Assembly (NCBI GenBank): GCA_021849745.1
Contig: JAJZSN010000004.1
Span: 1 to 55,509 of the forward strand
Origin: Bacillota bacterium
GTDB taxonomy: Bacteria; Bacillota; GCA-003054495; Carboxydocellales; JAJZSN01
Direction of reading: 5' to 3'
Length of the DNA stretch: 55,509 nucleotides
The notes below the pieces were generated by a model that made no database searches, was not told where the DNA came from, and saw only the letters and a program-made list of their open reading frames with translations. The stretch's first letter is position 1. Each line of letters starts with the position of its first letter. Positions 42,389 to 51,047 of the stretch are shown here, piece after piece. A program made the translations under genes and the position numbers.

Positions 42389-44170
42389 ATGCAGGACATG
42401 ACAATTTTTAAGACCCCAATCATTCCTGATCTGTTTGATTGCATTAATATAGGTATTATTGCAGTTAACTACGATGGAATAGTCGCAATTTGCAACGTAC
42501 AAGCCCAAAAGATGTTGGACTTAGGTAATGATGTTATAGGCAATCAGTTAACTTCATTAATACCGAATAGCCAACTGATGGAAGTAATAAATACAGGACA
42601 AAGTCAATATCGTAAGAAGTTTTATCATAAGGATAATACTTTTATTGTTAATAGGATACCATTATTTAATAATGGAAATATAGTTGGCGCAGTTACTATG
42701 CTTCAGGATATCACTGAATTAGAAGGCATACTCACTGAATTAGAATCCTTTAAGCAGCTTAACCTGGAATTAGAGGGGATTATAGCATCTTCCCATGACG
42801 GGGTAATAATTACCGACGGTGAGGGTTACGTAATAAAAATTAATAATTCACTATTAAGGGTTACGGACCTTTCTAAAGAATGTTTTTTGGGTAATAGAAT
42901 AGATAGTTTGCAGGAAAGCGGTCTTTTTTCTTACGAACCCATAGCAAAGCGAGCACGGATTGACAAGAAAATAGTTACAGGTTTACAGAAGGTGAATACA
43001 GGTAAAGAAGTAATGGTAACCTCAACACCTGTATTTGATGAAGATGGCAAAGTATTCAGAGTAGTTACCAACGTAAAAGATATGTCCGAAATAATAGATT
43101 TACAAGAACAGCTTAAGCAATCCCTTGAAGTTACCGGTCACCTGCGAACGGAATTTAATAAACTTCTTGAAGATGAATTGCGTGCTAATGAGTTAATTAC
43201 CCGTAACTATAAAATGCTAAATATAGTTGAATTAATCAAGCGAGTAGCCGATAGCAATGCAACCGTAATACTTCAAGGAGAGTCCGGAGTGGGTAAAGAG
43301 GTATTTGCTAAACTGGTTCATGTCTGGAGCAAAAGAAAAGGTGCCTTCCTAAAGGTTAATTGCAGCGCCTTACCCGGCCACTTACTGGAATCTGAGGTAT
43401 TCGGTTATGCCAGAGGGGCTTTTACCGGGGCCAATAACATGGGTAAACCAGGCCTATTTGAACTGGCTAACGAAGGCACCCTTTTCCTAGATGAAATTGA
43501 GGATTTACCTCTAGAACTGCAGGGGAAATTTCTTCGTGTACTACAGGATGGGGAGTTCATTCGTTTGGGAGGAACAAATGTAATTAAAGTTAACGTCAGG
43601 ATAATCGCAGCCAGCAATAAAGATCTTACAACAATGGTGGAGGAAAATAAATTCAGACGAGACCTTTATTATCGTCTTAATATTGTCCCTGTGATAATTC
43701 CACCACTGCGTGAGAGGGTGGAAGATATCCCCTTATTGGCTGAGTATTTCCTTGGTCAACTTAACAAAAAATACAATACCCAAAAAACCCTTGCCCCACA
43801 AGTGTTAAAAGATTTTATCAGTCATCAATGGCCAGGCAATGTGAGGGAATTAAAAAACATTTTAGAACGATTAATCTTAATCAGTTCAAGGGATGTAATT
43901 AGCCAACACGAATTTTGGGAATCAATGCACAATAATAAAGAAAAAGCTAACCGTATAAATGCAGGTAGACCGTATAATCAAGAAACCGATGAAGATATTC
44001 CGCTACTTAAAGAAGCATTAGAGGAAAGGGAGAAAGAGTTAATTCTCAGAGCATTTAAAAAATATAAAAACTCACGCCGAATCGGAGCGATGTTGGGGAT
44101 TTCCCATACTGCAGTTCTGAGGAAACTTAAGAAATATCAAGATAAATCAAATATACCGGGTGATATTTAG
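42389..44170 (+). CDS. Sigma-54-dependent enhancer-binding activator with two PAS domains
   Basis: 593-residue activator. Two PAS-type sensor domains (about 10-115 and 130-240) precede an AAA+ domain with Walker A GESGVGKE (297-304), the sigma-54 contact loop GAFTGA (343-348) and Walker B FLDEIED (about 364). A Fis-type helix-turn-helix ends the protein (RRIGAMLGISHTAVLRKLKK, about 563-582). There is no receiver domain, so it probably senses a small molecule or redox state through PAS. It sits between two sigma-54 promoters (40865 and 44484) that share palindromic enhancers, its most likely targets. Start ATG 42389 after AAAGGGGGCG. Confidence 0.92.
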   Translation: MQDMTIFKTPIIPDLFDCINIGIIAVNYDGIVAICNVQAQKMLDLGNDVIGNQLTSLIPNSQLMEVINTGQSQYRKKFYHKDNTFIVNRIPLFNNGNIVGAVTMLQDITELEGILTELESFKQLNLELEGIIASSHDGVIITDGEGYVIKINNSLLRVTDLSKECFLGNRIDSLQESGLFSYEPIAKRARIDKKIVTGLQKVNTGKEVMVTSTPVFDEDGKVFRVVTNVKDMSEIIDLQEQLKQSLEVTGHLRTEFNKLLEDELRANELITRNYKMLNIVELIKRVADSNATVILQGESGVGKEVFAKLVHVWSKRKGAFLKVNCSALPGHLLESEVFGYARGAFTGANNMGKPGLFELANEGTLFLDEIEDLPLELQGKFLRVLQDGEFIRLGGTNVIKVNVRIIAASNKDLTTMVEENKFRRDLYYRLNIVPVIIPPLRERVEDIPLLAEYFLGQLNKKYNTQKTLAPQVLKDFISHQWPGNVRELKNILERLILISSRDVISQHEFWESMHNNKEKANRINAGRPYNQETDEDIPLLKEALEEREKELILRAFKKYKNSRRIGAMLGISHTAVLRKLKKYQDKSNIPGDI

Positions 44171-44235
44171 TGCAAGTAGCAGAGGACAACGCCTGTATCT
44201 TGGTAATCAAAAAAATATGGGATAAAGCTTTTTCC

Positions 44236-44305
44236 TGGAACGCAATAGTTCCAAGTGGGAACTAAAAGTTCCAGAGAATAAGTTCTTGGAAGAGATTCGT
44301 TCCAA
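44236..44305 (+). promoter_or_regulatory. Enhancer palindromes (UAS) for sigma-54 activator, copy B
   Basis: TGGAAC-GCAATA-GTTCCA (44236-44253), GGAAC-N5-GTTCC (44258-44272) and TTGGAA-N8-TTCCAA (44286-44305) form a tandem array. The first two align base for base with the array at 40609. Distance to the -24 element is again about 250 bp. Confidence 0.72.
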
Positions 44306-44382
44306 ATTCTGTCCCGCCGCAAATATTTTCTGTTTTTTAATCACACCTTTTAAAAGTTATTTAAAATTTTTCCGCGTTATGA

Positions 44383-44432
44383 TTCAACATTCAATTCATT
44401 TTTCAACCAATCAAATTTTTCATTTGACTGTT
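44383..44432 (+). promoter_or_regulatory. Phased TTGAC repeats upstream of sigma-54 promoter B
   Basis: TTCAACATT at 44383, TCAACCAAT at 44403 and TTGACTGTT at 44424 (20- and 21-bp steps), placed as in promoter A. Confidence 0.6.
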
Positions 44433-44483
44433 AAATAAAAATGTATATTCTTACCTGTTTAAGAATGCCAGCGAAAAAATCCG

Positions 44484-44499
44484 TTGGCATTCTTTTTGC
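44484..44499 (+). promoter_or_regulatory. Sigma-54 (-24/-12) promoter B
   Basis: TTGGCATTCTTTTTGC has the -24 GG and -12 GC with exact 10-bp spacing. The -24 element lies in the 3' arm of hairpin GAATGCCAGCG / CGTTGGCATTC (44463-44492), which is followed by T5. It drives the ligase gene at 44599. Confidence 0.85.
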
Positions 44500-44598
44500 G
44501 TTTATTGGCTACCAAGGATGCAAATTGGAGGTGATTAAAGCTTAAATCTGGTTAATAAGGGATTTATTCAAATTTTATGAAATGAAGGAGGTTAAATC

Positions 44599-46293
44599 AT
44601 GTTAGAACATTGTACACCATGGCCGGAAGACTTCGCAAAGCTTTATTGCGAGAAAGGGTACTGGACTGATATTACCCTTTCAGAAATGTTGGAGTCCACT
44701 ATTCGAAAACATGGTTCCAAAGAGTCACTGGTTTATGAAGAACAGCGGATAACCTACCGTGAACTGGGAGAAAAAGTTGACCGTCTAGCTGCTCATTTCC
44801 TAGAATGTGGTTTAAAACCCTTGGACCGGGTGGTCTTCCAACTACCCAATATACCTGAATTTGTTTATTGCTTTATGGCCTTAGTTAAAATCGGTGTTAT
44901 CCCGGTTATGGCTTTAGCAGCTCACCGGCAGCATGAAATTAAACACTTCATTAAGGGGGCCGGTGCCGTTGGTTATTTTATTCCGGGAGTTTATCGCAAG
45001 TTCGATTACACGGAGATGGCTGAAGAAATAAAAGCAGAAAACTCGCAGTTAAAATGTGTTTTTGTTGCCGGCGAAACTAAAAGCGACCAGATTTCTCTCG
45101 CTAAATTACTGGAGACTCCTGCCGGAAACCAATCGCCCGACTATCTATCAAAGTTTCTCCCCGATCCCTCGGAAGTTGCTTTAATGTTGCTCTCCGGAGG
45201 GACTACCGGACTATCTAAACTAATCCCCCGTACTCATAATGATTATGTATATAACAGTATACAATGTGGCAAGGTATCGGGATTTAATGAAAAAACAGTA
45301 CTCCTGGCGATTTTACCCCTGGCTCATAACTACAACCTGGCCTGTCCGGGGATTCTTGCTACCTATGCTCATGGTGGTAAGGTGGTAATTGCTCCCGGGA
45401 TTGACCCGGAATCAATCTTTCCCTTGGTGGAACGTGAAAAAGTTACCATTATCCCTGCGGCCGTACCTTTGATTTCTAATTGGCTTAACTCTCCTATACC
45501 TGATCAATACAACCTGACATCACTGCAAGTAATCCAAAATGGCGGAGCCATGTTGGCGCCCGAATTGCGCAAAAGGATTAAAGAAAAATATAAATGTACA
45601 ACCCAGGAGGTCTTTGGCACTGCCGAAGGATTGTTGAATTTGACCCGTTTAGATGATGAGGAATACTTGATTCTTAACAGTTCAGGAGCGCCGATTTCAC
45701 CGCATGATGAGATCAAAGTGGTAGATGACGTCGGCAACGAAGTGCCTGACGGTGAGAAAGGTGAACTGATTTGTCGGGGGCCCTATACTATTCGGGGGTA
45801 CTATAATAACCCGGAAGCCAACGCTAAATCCTTCACTCCAGATGGTTTTTACAGAACAGGGGACGTAGTACGTAAAAGAAACGGCTACTTATTCACCGAA
45901 GGCAGGATCAAGGATCTAATCAACCGTGGCGGTGAAAAAATTAGTTGCGAAGAGGTAGAGAACCTGATTTTACAATATCCCAAGGTACAAAATGTATGCC
46001 TGGTAGCAATGCCTGATGAAGTTTATGGAGAACGGGCCTGTGCCTGGATTATTCCTAAGGTCGGTGAAAAGATTACTTTCGAAGAAGTAATCGGATTTTT
46101 AAAAGAACAGAACATAGCAAAATTCAAACTGCCGGAAAGAATTGAAGTAGTAGATGAATTTCCCTTAAGTCCGGCCGGCAAGATTTTAAGGCGCACACTT
46201 CGTAAGCAAATCGCTGCAATTATTGAAAAAGAAAGGCATGCAAAAATAGGGATTTGTTTAAAGAATCCGATTCCGGTCTCCCCTTGGATGTGA
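44599..46293 (+). CDS. DhbE/salicylate-type aryl-acid AMP ligase with aberrant C-terminus
   Basis: 564-residue adenylating ligase of the 2,3-dihydroxybenzoate-AMP / salicylate-CoA ligase branch. Seen: LLSGGTTGLSKLIPRTHNDY at about 198-217 (PRTHxDY is typical of the branch), EVFGTAEGLLN near 335, YRTGDVV near 420, and catalytic lysine near 530 (PLSPAGKILRRTLR). No carrier-protein or siderophore genes are nearby, so CoA-ester formation from a hydroxybenzoate is likelier. The last 15-18 residues (after about residue 548) are out-of-frame translation of a bamC fragment, so the original end is lost. ATG 44599 follows AAGGAGG; transcription from sigma-54 promoter B. Confidence 0.87.
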   Translation: MLEHCTPWPEDFAKLYCEKGYWTDITLSEMLESTIRKHGSKESLVYEEQRITYRELGEKVDRLAAHFLECGLKPLDRVVFQLPNIPEFVYCFMALVKIGVIPVMALAAHRQHEIKHFIKGAGAVGYFIPGVYRKFDYTEMAEEIKAENSQLKCVFVAGETKSDQISLAKLLETPAGNQSPDYLSKFLPDPSEVALMLLSGGTTGLSKLIPRTHNDYVYNSIQCGKVSGFNEKTVLLAILPLAHNYNLACPGILATYAHGGKVVIAPGIDPESIFPLVEREKVTIIPAAVPLISNWLNSPIPDQYNLTSLQVIQNGGAMLAPELRKRIKEKYKCTTQEVFGTAEGLLNLTRLDDEEYLILNSSGAPISPHDEIKVVDDVGNEVPDGEKGELICRGPYTIRGYYNNPEANAKSFTPDGFYRTGDVVRKRNGYLFTEGRIKDLINRGGEKISCEEVENLILQYPKVQNVCLVAMPDEVYGERACAWIIPKVGEKITFEEVIGFLKEQNIAKFKLPERIEVVDEFPLSPAGKILRRTLRKQIAAIIEKERHAKIGICLKNPIPVSPWM

Positions 46294-46343
46294 CATGTGT
46301 GAAGATGATCCGCCCCAAGAAAAGCCTTTGTGTGTTCAATGTC
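46239..46343 (+). pseudogene. bamC-like gene fragment fused to ligase end
   Basis: About 105 bp align with the middle of bamC (around 15714-15820). The frame starting at TGC 46239 gives CKNRDLFKESDSGLPL versus CPARDLFKEPDSGLPL in BamC. One base is then lost and the second cysteine group continues (tgtgtgaagatgatccg identical). Flanking bamC sequence is absent. The fragment overlaps the ligase 3' end in another frame. It marks a deletion or recombination involving a second bamBC-type locus. Confidence 0.85.
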
Positions 46344-46356
46344 TAAATGGTATAAT
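46328..46356 (+). promoter_or_regulatory. Candidate promoter in bamC remnant
   Basis: TTGTGT (46328-46333), 17-bp spacer, TATAAT (46351-46356) with an extended TGG before the -10. It could drive the third benzoate-type ligase through the 240-bp duplicated leader. Confidence 0.45.
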
Positions 46357-46369
46357 GTGCGACTAAGTA

Positions 46370-46610
46370 GATTAGTAATACCGAGCGATTACTCAAGATA
46401 AGGTTGCGACAGAAGCACCGTAGGTTTCGACCACTAAACTCGATGTTTCGGTTATTTAAAAGAAATACAGTGAAACCCTACTCGCACTGAGATATAATCA
46501 ATTAACATAAGGTGGAAGATTTTAAACAAAACAGGGAAGGAGGTTACCAAGGCTAGCATTAGACAAAAAGACTTGAACACAATTGCATATGAACGAAAAT
46601 GCCTGGCCTT
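46370..46610 (+). repeat. Direct repeat, copy 1 (about 240 bp)
   Basis: About 90 percent identical by eye to 48554-48798. The two copies flank the ligase gene at 46765. It contains GGAAGGAGGT near 46534 followed by a short frame (VTKASIRQKDLNT...) without a start codon. Differences between copies in that frame are mostly silent or conservative, hinting at former coding. Between 46611 and 46758 nothing else is recognised. Confidence 0.85.
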
Positions 46611-46764
46611 ATAATCAAACTAACTGAAAGAGGTAGGGTTTAAAAAAAATTACCACCTTAAGGAGGAATTAGGCTCCCCTTGGTTTTTATTTCCCACGAT
46701 ATTTTCAACAGGCTAATAAAGAAAGTCTGATACGACAAGGAGCAATTTTGAAAGGAGTTTGATT

Positions 46765-48330
46765 ATGGACGCAATTGTTCAAGAAAAGTTTAGTGCAGTT
46801 GTGCCAAAAATGTTTAACGTAGCAACCTACATGCTAGATCGCCATATTGAAGAGGGCAGGGGCGGTAACCTTGCAATAATAAGCAAGGATAAACGAGCAA
46901 CTTACCAGGAGGTTTTTGAAGAAGTCAACCGGTTTGGTAATGTCCTATTGAATTTAGGGGTAGAGATGGAGAACCGGGTCCTAATATCTGCTCCCGATAG
47001 TCAAGAGTTGATTTGCTCTATCTTGGCTGCGATGAAGATTGGAGCTGTTCCCATTGTTGCTAATTTCTTGTTGCCGATTAACGATATTATTTACATTTTT
47101 AATGATAGTAGAGCAAGGGTAGCAGTGGTGCACGAAAATTTAGCTGAGGTTTTAAACCAGAAGCGGGGTGAATTAAAATATCTTAGAGATATTATCGTTA
47201 TCGGGGAAAATAGTCTTGGTCAGTATTCCTACGAAAAACTGGTTAGCAAGGCATCGAATCAGTTAAAGGCGGCGGAAACATCAAAGGATGATTCCGCAGT
47301 ATGGCAATATAGTTCTGGAACAACGGGAGAGCCAAAGGGTATCATACATATGCATAAAAGTATTGTTCAACATTTTCGTTGTTATGCTGAAGAAATATTA
47401 CAAATCACAGGAGCGGACAGAATATTCTCAATTGCTAAATTATATTTTGGCTATGGTCAAGCAAATTCACTTTATTGGCCATTTTGCGCCGGAGGAACCT
47501 CGATTCTGTTACCAGATATACCTTCTCCAGAGGCAGTTGCTGAAATAATTACTAAATATAAACCAACAGTGTTTTGTGGTGTTCCTACTTCATATAATGC
47601 AATTTTACAATTGCCAAAATTATCAGAAGAGCACGACTTCGGTTCTATAAGAGTTTGTACTTCTGCTGGTGAAGCATTGCCTACAGTAGTTTACGAGCGT
47701 TGGCTGGAGAAATTCGGCATCGAAATTATTGATGGAATAGGATCTACTGAGTGTTTTCATATTTTTTCTTCCAATCGATTAGGTAATGTTGTTCCTGGTT
47801 CATTAGGTAGGCCGATACCGGGATATGAGGTTAAGATTGTAGATGATGAGGGTCAGGAAGTGCCTCCAGGGGAAATTGGAAATTTAATGGTGGCAGGTAG
47901 TAGTAACGCTTATGGTTATTGGAATAAGCACGAGATGACTCAAAAGAATTTTCATGGTCGCTGGATAAAAACTGGAGACAAGGGTTATCGCAATGAAGAT
48001 GGTATATTGTGGTTTGTCGGCCGCAGTGATGACATGATCAAAGCGGGTGGTATCTGGGTTTCACCGATTGAGGTGGAAGGGGTTTTAAACTCTCATGAGG
48101 CTGTTTCCGAATGTGTGGTTGTCGGAGCACCCGATGATGAAGGTTTACATAAACCAAAGGCCTTTGTAGTATTGAAGGAGGGTTGGTATAGTTCTTCAGA
48201 ACTTACCAAAGTATTACAAGATTTTGTTAAAAGCAAGATTGCTCACTATAAATATCCTCGTTGGATTAAGTATGTGAATGAGTTACCTAAAACACCGAGT
48301 GGAAAACTGCAAAGGTATAAGCTTCGTTAG
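46765..48330 (+). CDS. Benzoate-CoA ligase family protein (paralogue 3)
   Basis: 521-residue aryl-CoA ligase. Seen: P-loop YSSGTTGEPKG at about 177-187, DGIGSTECFHIFSS near 319, GRSDDMIKAGGIWVSP near 415 and C-terminal LPKTPSGKLQRYKLR. Start chosen at ATG 46765, 7 nt after AAAGGAG; a TTG six bases upstream is less likely. It is bounded by the two copies of the 240-bp direct repeat and followed by a Liv-type ABC importer. It may therefore activate an aromatic acid delivered by that importer. The substrate is not readable from sequence. Confidence 0.87.
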   Translation: MDAIVQEKFSAVVPKMFNVATYMLDRHIEEGRGGNLAIISKDKRATYQEVFEEVNRFGNVLLNLGVEMENRVLISAPDSQELICSILAAMKIGAVPIVANFLLPINDIIYIFNDSRARVAVVHENLAEVLNQKRGELKYLRDIIVIGENSLGQYSYEKLVSKASNQLKAAETSKDDSAVWQYSSGTTGEPKGIIHMHKSIVQHFRCYAEEILQITGADRIFSIAKLYFGYGQANSLYWPFCAGGTSILLPDIPSPEAVAEIITKYKPTVFCGVPTSYNAILQLPKLSEEHDFGSIRVCTSAGEALPTVVYERWLEKFGIEIIDGIGSTECFHIFSSNRLGNVVPGSLGRPIPGYEVKIVDDEGQEVPPGEIGNLMVAGSSNAYGYWNKHEMTQKNFHGRWIKTGDKGYRNEDGILWFVGRSDDMIKAGGIWVSPIEVEGVLNSHEAVSECVVVGAPDDEGLHKPKAFVVLKEGWYSSSELTKVLQDFVKSKIAHYKYPRWIKYVNELPKTPSGKLQRYKLR

Positions 48331-48553
48331 TTGAAGATTCTCAAGAACGACTTGGCGATATGGAGGAAAATCGATACTTGGCTCCCATTTAACGGATTCC
48401 TTTCACGAAATGACTTTGAACCTTGAGCTTGACCAGGCTTTTCAAATCAAAAAGGCATCGGACAAAATGCTCCGCTATCCGGATCTTTTCCGACGCTTCA
48501 TTTTCCACCAAACGGTATTATGTGTCACTCGATGGTAAAATTAGCTAATAAAT
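48331..48553 (+). other. Gap with unidentified coding-like remnant
   Basis: A 48-codon open stretch (48392-48538) reads with protein-like composition (MTLNLELDQAFQIKKASDKM, then LRYPDLFRRFIFH) but has no ribosome site. A second frame-shifted stretch precedes it. I do not recognise the family. It is probably the 3' end of a decayed gene captured with the duplication. Confidence 0.4.
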
Positions 48554-48798
48554 AGCCGAGTAATTCCTAGCGATTACTCAAGGTAAAGTTGTCGACAGAA
48601 GAGCCGTAGGGTTTGAACCACTAAACTCGATGTTTCGGTTATTCAAAAGAAATACAGTGAACCCCTACTCGCACTGAGATATAATCAATTAACATAAGGT
48701 AGAAGATTTTAAACAAAACAGGGAAGGAGGTTACCAAAGCTAGCATTAGACAAAAAGACCTGAACACAATTTCATATGAACGAAGATGCCTGGCCTTT
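48554..48798 (+). repeat. Direct repeat, copy 2 (about 240 bp)
   Basis: Second copy of the sequence at 46370-46610, here serving as leader of the ABC transporter operon. The short frame after GGAAGGAGGT runs on to a TGA overlapping the transporter start (ATTTGAAATG), so it could act as a leader reading frame, but no standard start codon is seen. Confidence 0.85.
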
Positions 48799-48830
48799 CT
48801 AAAAAACTCAATTAAAGAGGAGGATTTGAA

Positions 48831-50081
48831 ATGATGATTAAATTAAAAAGTTTTAAGATTGGAAAAATACTACTTGTAATTGCAATACTTGGTTTAATAA
48901 TTTTACCCTTAGTGGGATGTGGTAACGGTGGTAGTACTAATAGCAGTAGCGGTGATAACAAAAGTGGCAGCAACGCTACCGTTGGATCAACAGAACCCTT
49001 CAAAGTTGGTTTAATCATACCAAAGTCTAATGTTTATGCGACTTTAGGTGAAAACCTGTCAAATGGAATGACCATGTATTTTGACGAAATAGGTTGGAAA
49101 GCCGGTGGTCGGGAGATCCAGCTGCTGCAAGAGGATGAAGAAAACGACGCTCAGGCTGCTCTGCGCAAGGCCAAAAAATTAGTTGAAAGCGACAAGTCTG
49201 ACGTGTTAGTCGGTGTTGTCAATAGTTCAATAGCCTTAGCCATCAGGGATTATGTCGATCAGAACAAAGTGCCTTTCCTGGTAGCTCATGCCGGAGCTGT
49301 CGGTCTAACTAGGGCGAAGAAGAGTGACTATGTTTACAGAATATCGTTTACCAATGAACAAGTTAACTTTCCTAATGGAAAGTGGACGTACGAAAACCTC
49401 GGCAAAAAGGTTTTTGTCATTGCTCCAGACTATGCTGCAGGTAAAGAACAGATCAATGGGTTTAAGAAAGGCTTTACAAGTGCCGGGGGAACCATTGTTG
49501 GTGAGGCCTGGCCCCCATTGGGTACCAATGACTATGGTTCTTATCTCCAACAAATTACCAAAGCTAAACCTGACGCCGTGTATGCCTTTTTCGCTGGTAC
49601 GGATGCAGTTCGTTTCGTTCAACAGTATTCGGAATTTGGGCTAAAAAAGAAAATACCGCTAAATGGCTCCGGATGGTTAAATGCTGAAGATGTTCGCCCT
49701 GCACAGGGTGGTGCTGTTGAAGGAGTTAAGGGTAGCTTATACTGGCAGTTGGCATTGGATACACCGGAAAATAAGAATTTCGTGGAAAACTATAAGAAAA
49801 AGTTTGGTAAAGAACCGAGTGGTGAGGCTGTAGAAGGTTATGATGCTGCTCGGGTAATTGCCGAAGGTCTGGAAACTCTGAAAGGAGATAGCTCTGATAA
49901 ATTGAAAGTGGCCCAGGCTTGGGGTGATATAAAGTTCGTTAGCCCCCGTGGACCAATTGAGTTTGATAAGGAAAATCATATGATCATTCAAAATATCTAT
50001 CTTGCTGAAACACAAAAAATTGATGGCAAATTGCAGAATAAAATCATTGCTACGTTTAAAAATGTTAAGGACCCCATATAG
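48831..50081 (+). CDS. ABC transporter substrate-binding lipoprotein (LivK/HAAT type)
   Basis: 416-residue periplasmic-binding protein of the hydrophobic amino acid / aromatic acid uptake family. It begins with a basic segment, a hydrophobic helix and the lipobox LVGC (Cys about 30), then a Ser/Gly-rich linker, so it is a membrane-anchored lipoprotein. The ligand-binding domain starts at FKVGLIIPKSNVYATLGE. First gene of a five-gene importer. In this setting, uptake of an aromatic acid is as likely as branched-chain amino acids. GAGGAGG precedes ATG 48831. Confidence 0.9.
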   Translation: MMIKLKSFKIGKILLVIAILGLIILPLVGCGNGGSTNSSSGDNKSGSNATVGSTEPFKVGLIIPKSNVYATLGENLSNGMTMYFDEIGWKAGGREIQLLQEDEENDAQAALRKAKKLVESDKSDVLVGVVNSSIALAIRDYVDQNKVPFLVAHAGAVGLTRAKKSDYVYRISFTNEQVNFPNGKWTYENLGKKVFVIAPDYAAGKEQINGFKKGFTSAGGTIVGEAWPPLGTNDYGSYLQQITKAKPDAVYAFFAGTDAVRFVQQYSEFGLKKKIPLNGSGWLNAEDVRPAQGGAVEGVKGSLYWQLALDTPENKNFVENYKKKFGKEPSGEAVEGYDAARVIAEGLETLKGDSSDKLKVAQAWGDIKFVSPRGPIEFDKENHMIIQNIYLAETQKIDGKLQNKIIATFKNVKDPI

Positions 50082-50088
50082 AAACCAG

Positions 50089-50127
50089 TTAATACTGACT
50101 GCTGCTGACGGCAGCAGTCAGTATTAA
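50089..50127 (+). repeat. REP-like hairpin after substrate-binding protein gene
   Basis: A 17-bp perfect stem TTAATACTGACTGCTGC with loop TGACG, no T run. Such hairpins after a binding-protein gene stabilise its mRNA and lower expression of the permease genes. Confidence 0.8.
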
Positions 50128-50171
50128 ATCTTGACACTTAAAGCATCGCTAAATAAGGAGGTTGGGAATGT

Positions 50172-51047
50172 ATGAATGAATCACTAAGCATCTTAGCAAT
50201 GCAAGTACTCAACGGTTTGGCCTACGGTATGCTGCTATTCTTATTAGCTGCGGGACTTTCCTTGATTTTCGGCAATATGGACATCTTGAATTTAGCTCAT
50301 GGCTCTTTCTATATGTTGGGTGCTTATATCGCTTTAAGTGTGGCTCAATACCTAGACAACTTCTGGTTGGCTCTAATTTTAGCCCCGCTGTTGGTCGGGT
50401 TAATCAGTCTGGTTTTAGAGTTGGGTCTGCTGCGAATATCTTACAATCGGGGCCATTTGACCCAAGTGCTCCTAACCTTTGGCTTAGCCTATGTATTTAA
50501 TGATTTGGTCCGCTGGATTTGGGGGGCCGCAATTCATACGTTAACCCCGCCGGCCTCAATCAGCGGCTCTCTAGAAATTATGGGTCAGACTTTTCCGCGT
50601 TATCGTGTTTTCGTGGTCCTTCTTGGTTTCGTTATTGCTTTTCTTTTGTGGTTTTTTCAAGAGAAGACCCGTTGGGGGGCTATAATCCGGGCGGGTGTGA
50701 GTGATAAAGAGATGGTCGGCGGCCTAGGCATAAATATCCACCTGGTTTTCACCCTGATTTTTGCTCTAGGGGGTGTCTTAGCGGGGTTAAGTGGTGTGGC
50801 AGCCGGGCCTATTCTCGGACTATATCCCGGAATGGATTTTGAAACCCTAATTTTCGCTTTAATTGTAGTGGTCGTCGGTGGGTTAGGTTCCTTTACAGCT
50901 ACTTTTGGCGGGGCAATCATTATCGGGTTGGCGGATACTCTTGGGAAGGTATGGTTTCCGGAGGCTAGCCTGTTTCTGATTTTTGCCATTATGGCCGTAG
51001 TCCTTTTGGTAAAACCCCAGGGGTTATTTGGCGGGAGGGCTGCTTAA
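50172..51047 (+). CDS. ABC transporter permease (LivH type)
   Basis: 291-residue integral membrane permease with about eight helices. The LivH signature LNLAHGSFYMLGAYIAL is near residue 38 and the conserved GLGINIHLVFTLIFALGG region near 181. It forms the translocation channel with the LivM-type partner, whose gene it overlaps by one base (TAATG). ATG 50172 follows TAAGGAGG. Confidence 0.9.
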   Translation: MNESLSILAMQVLNGLAYGMLLFLLAAGLSLIFGNMDILNLAHGSFYMLGAYIALSVAQYLDNFWLALILAPLLVGLISLVLELGLLRISYNRGHLTQVLLTFGLAYVFNDLVRWIWGAAIHTLTPPASISGSLEIMGQTFPRYRVFVVLLGFVIAFLLWFFQEKTRWGAIIRAGVSDKEMVGGLGINIHLVFTLIFALGGVLAGLSGVAAGPILGLYPGMDFETLIFALIVVVVGGLGSFTATFGGAIIIGLADTLGKVWFPEASLFLIFAIMAVVLLVKPQGLFGGRAA

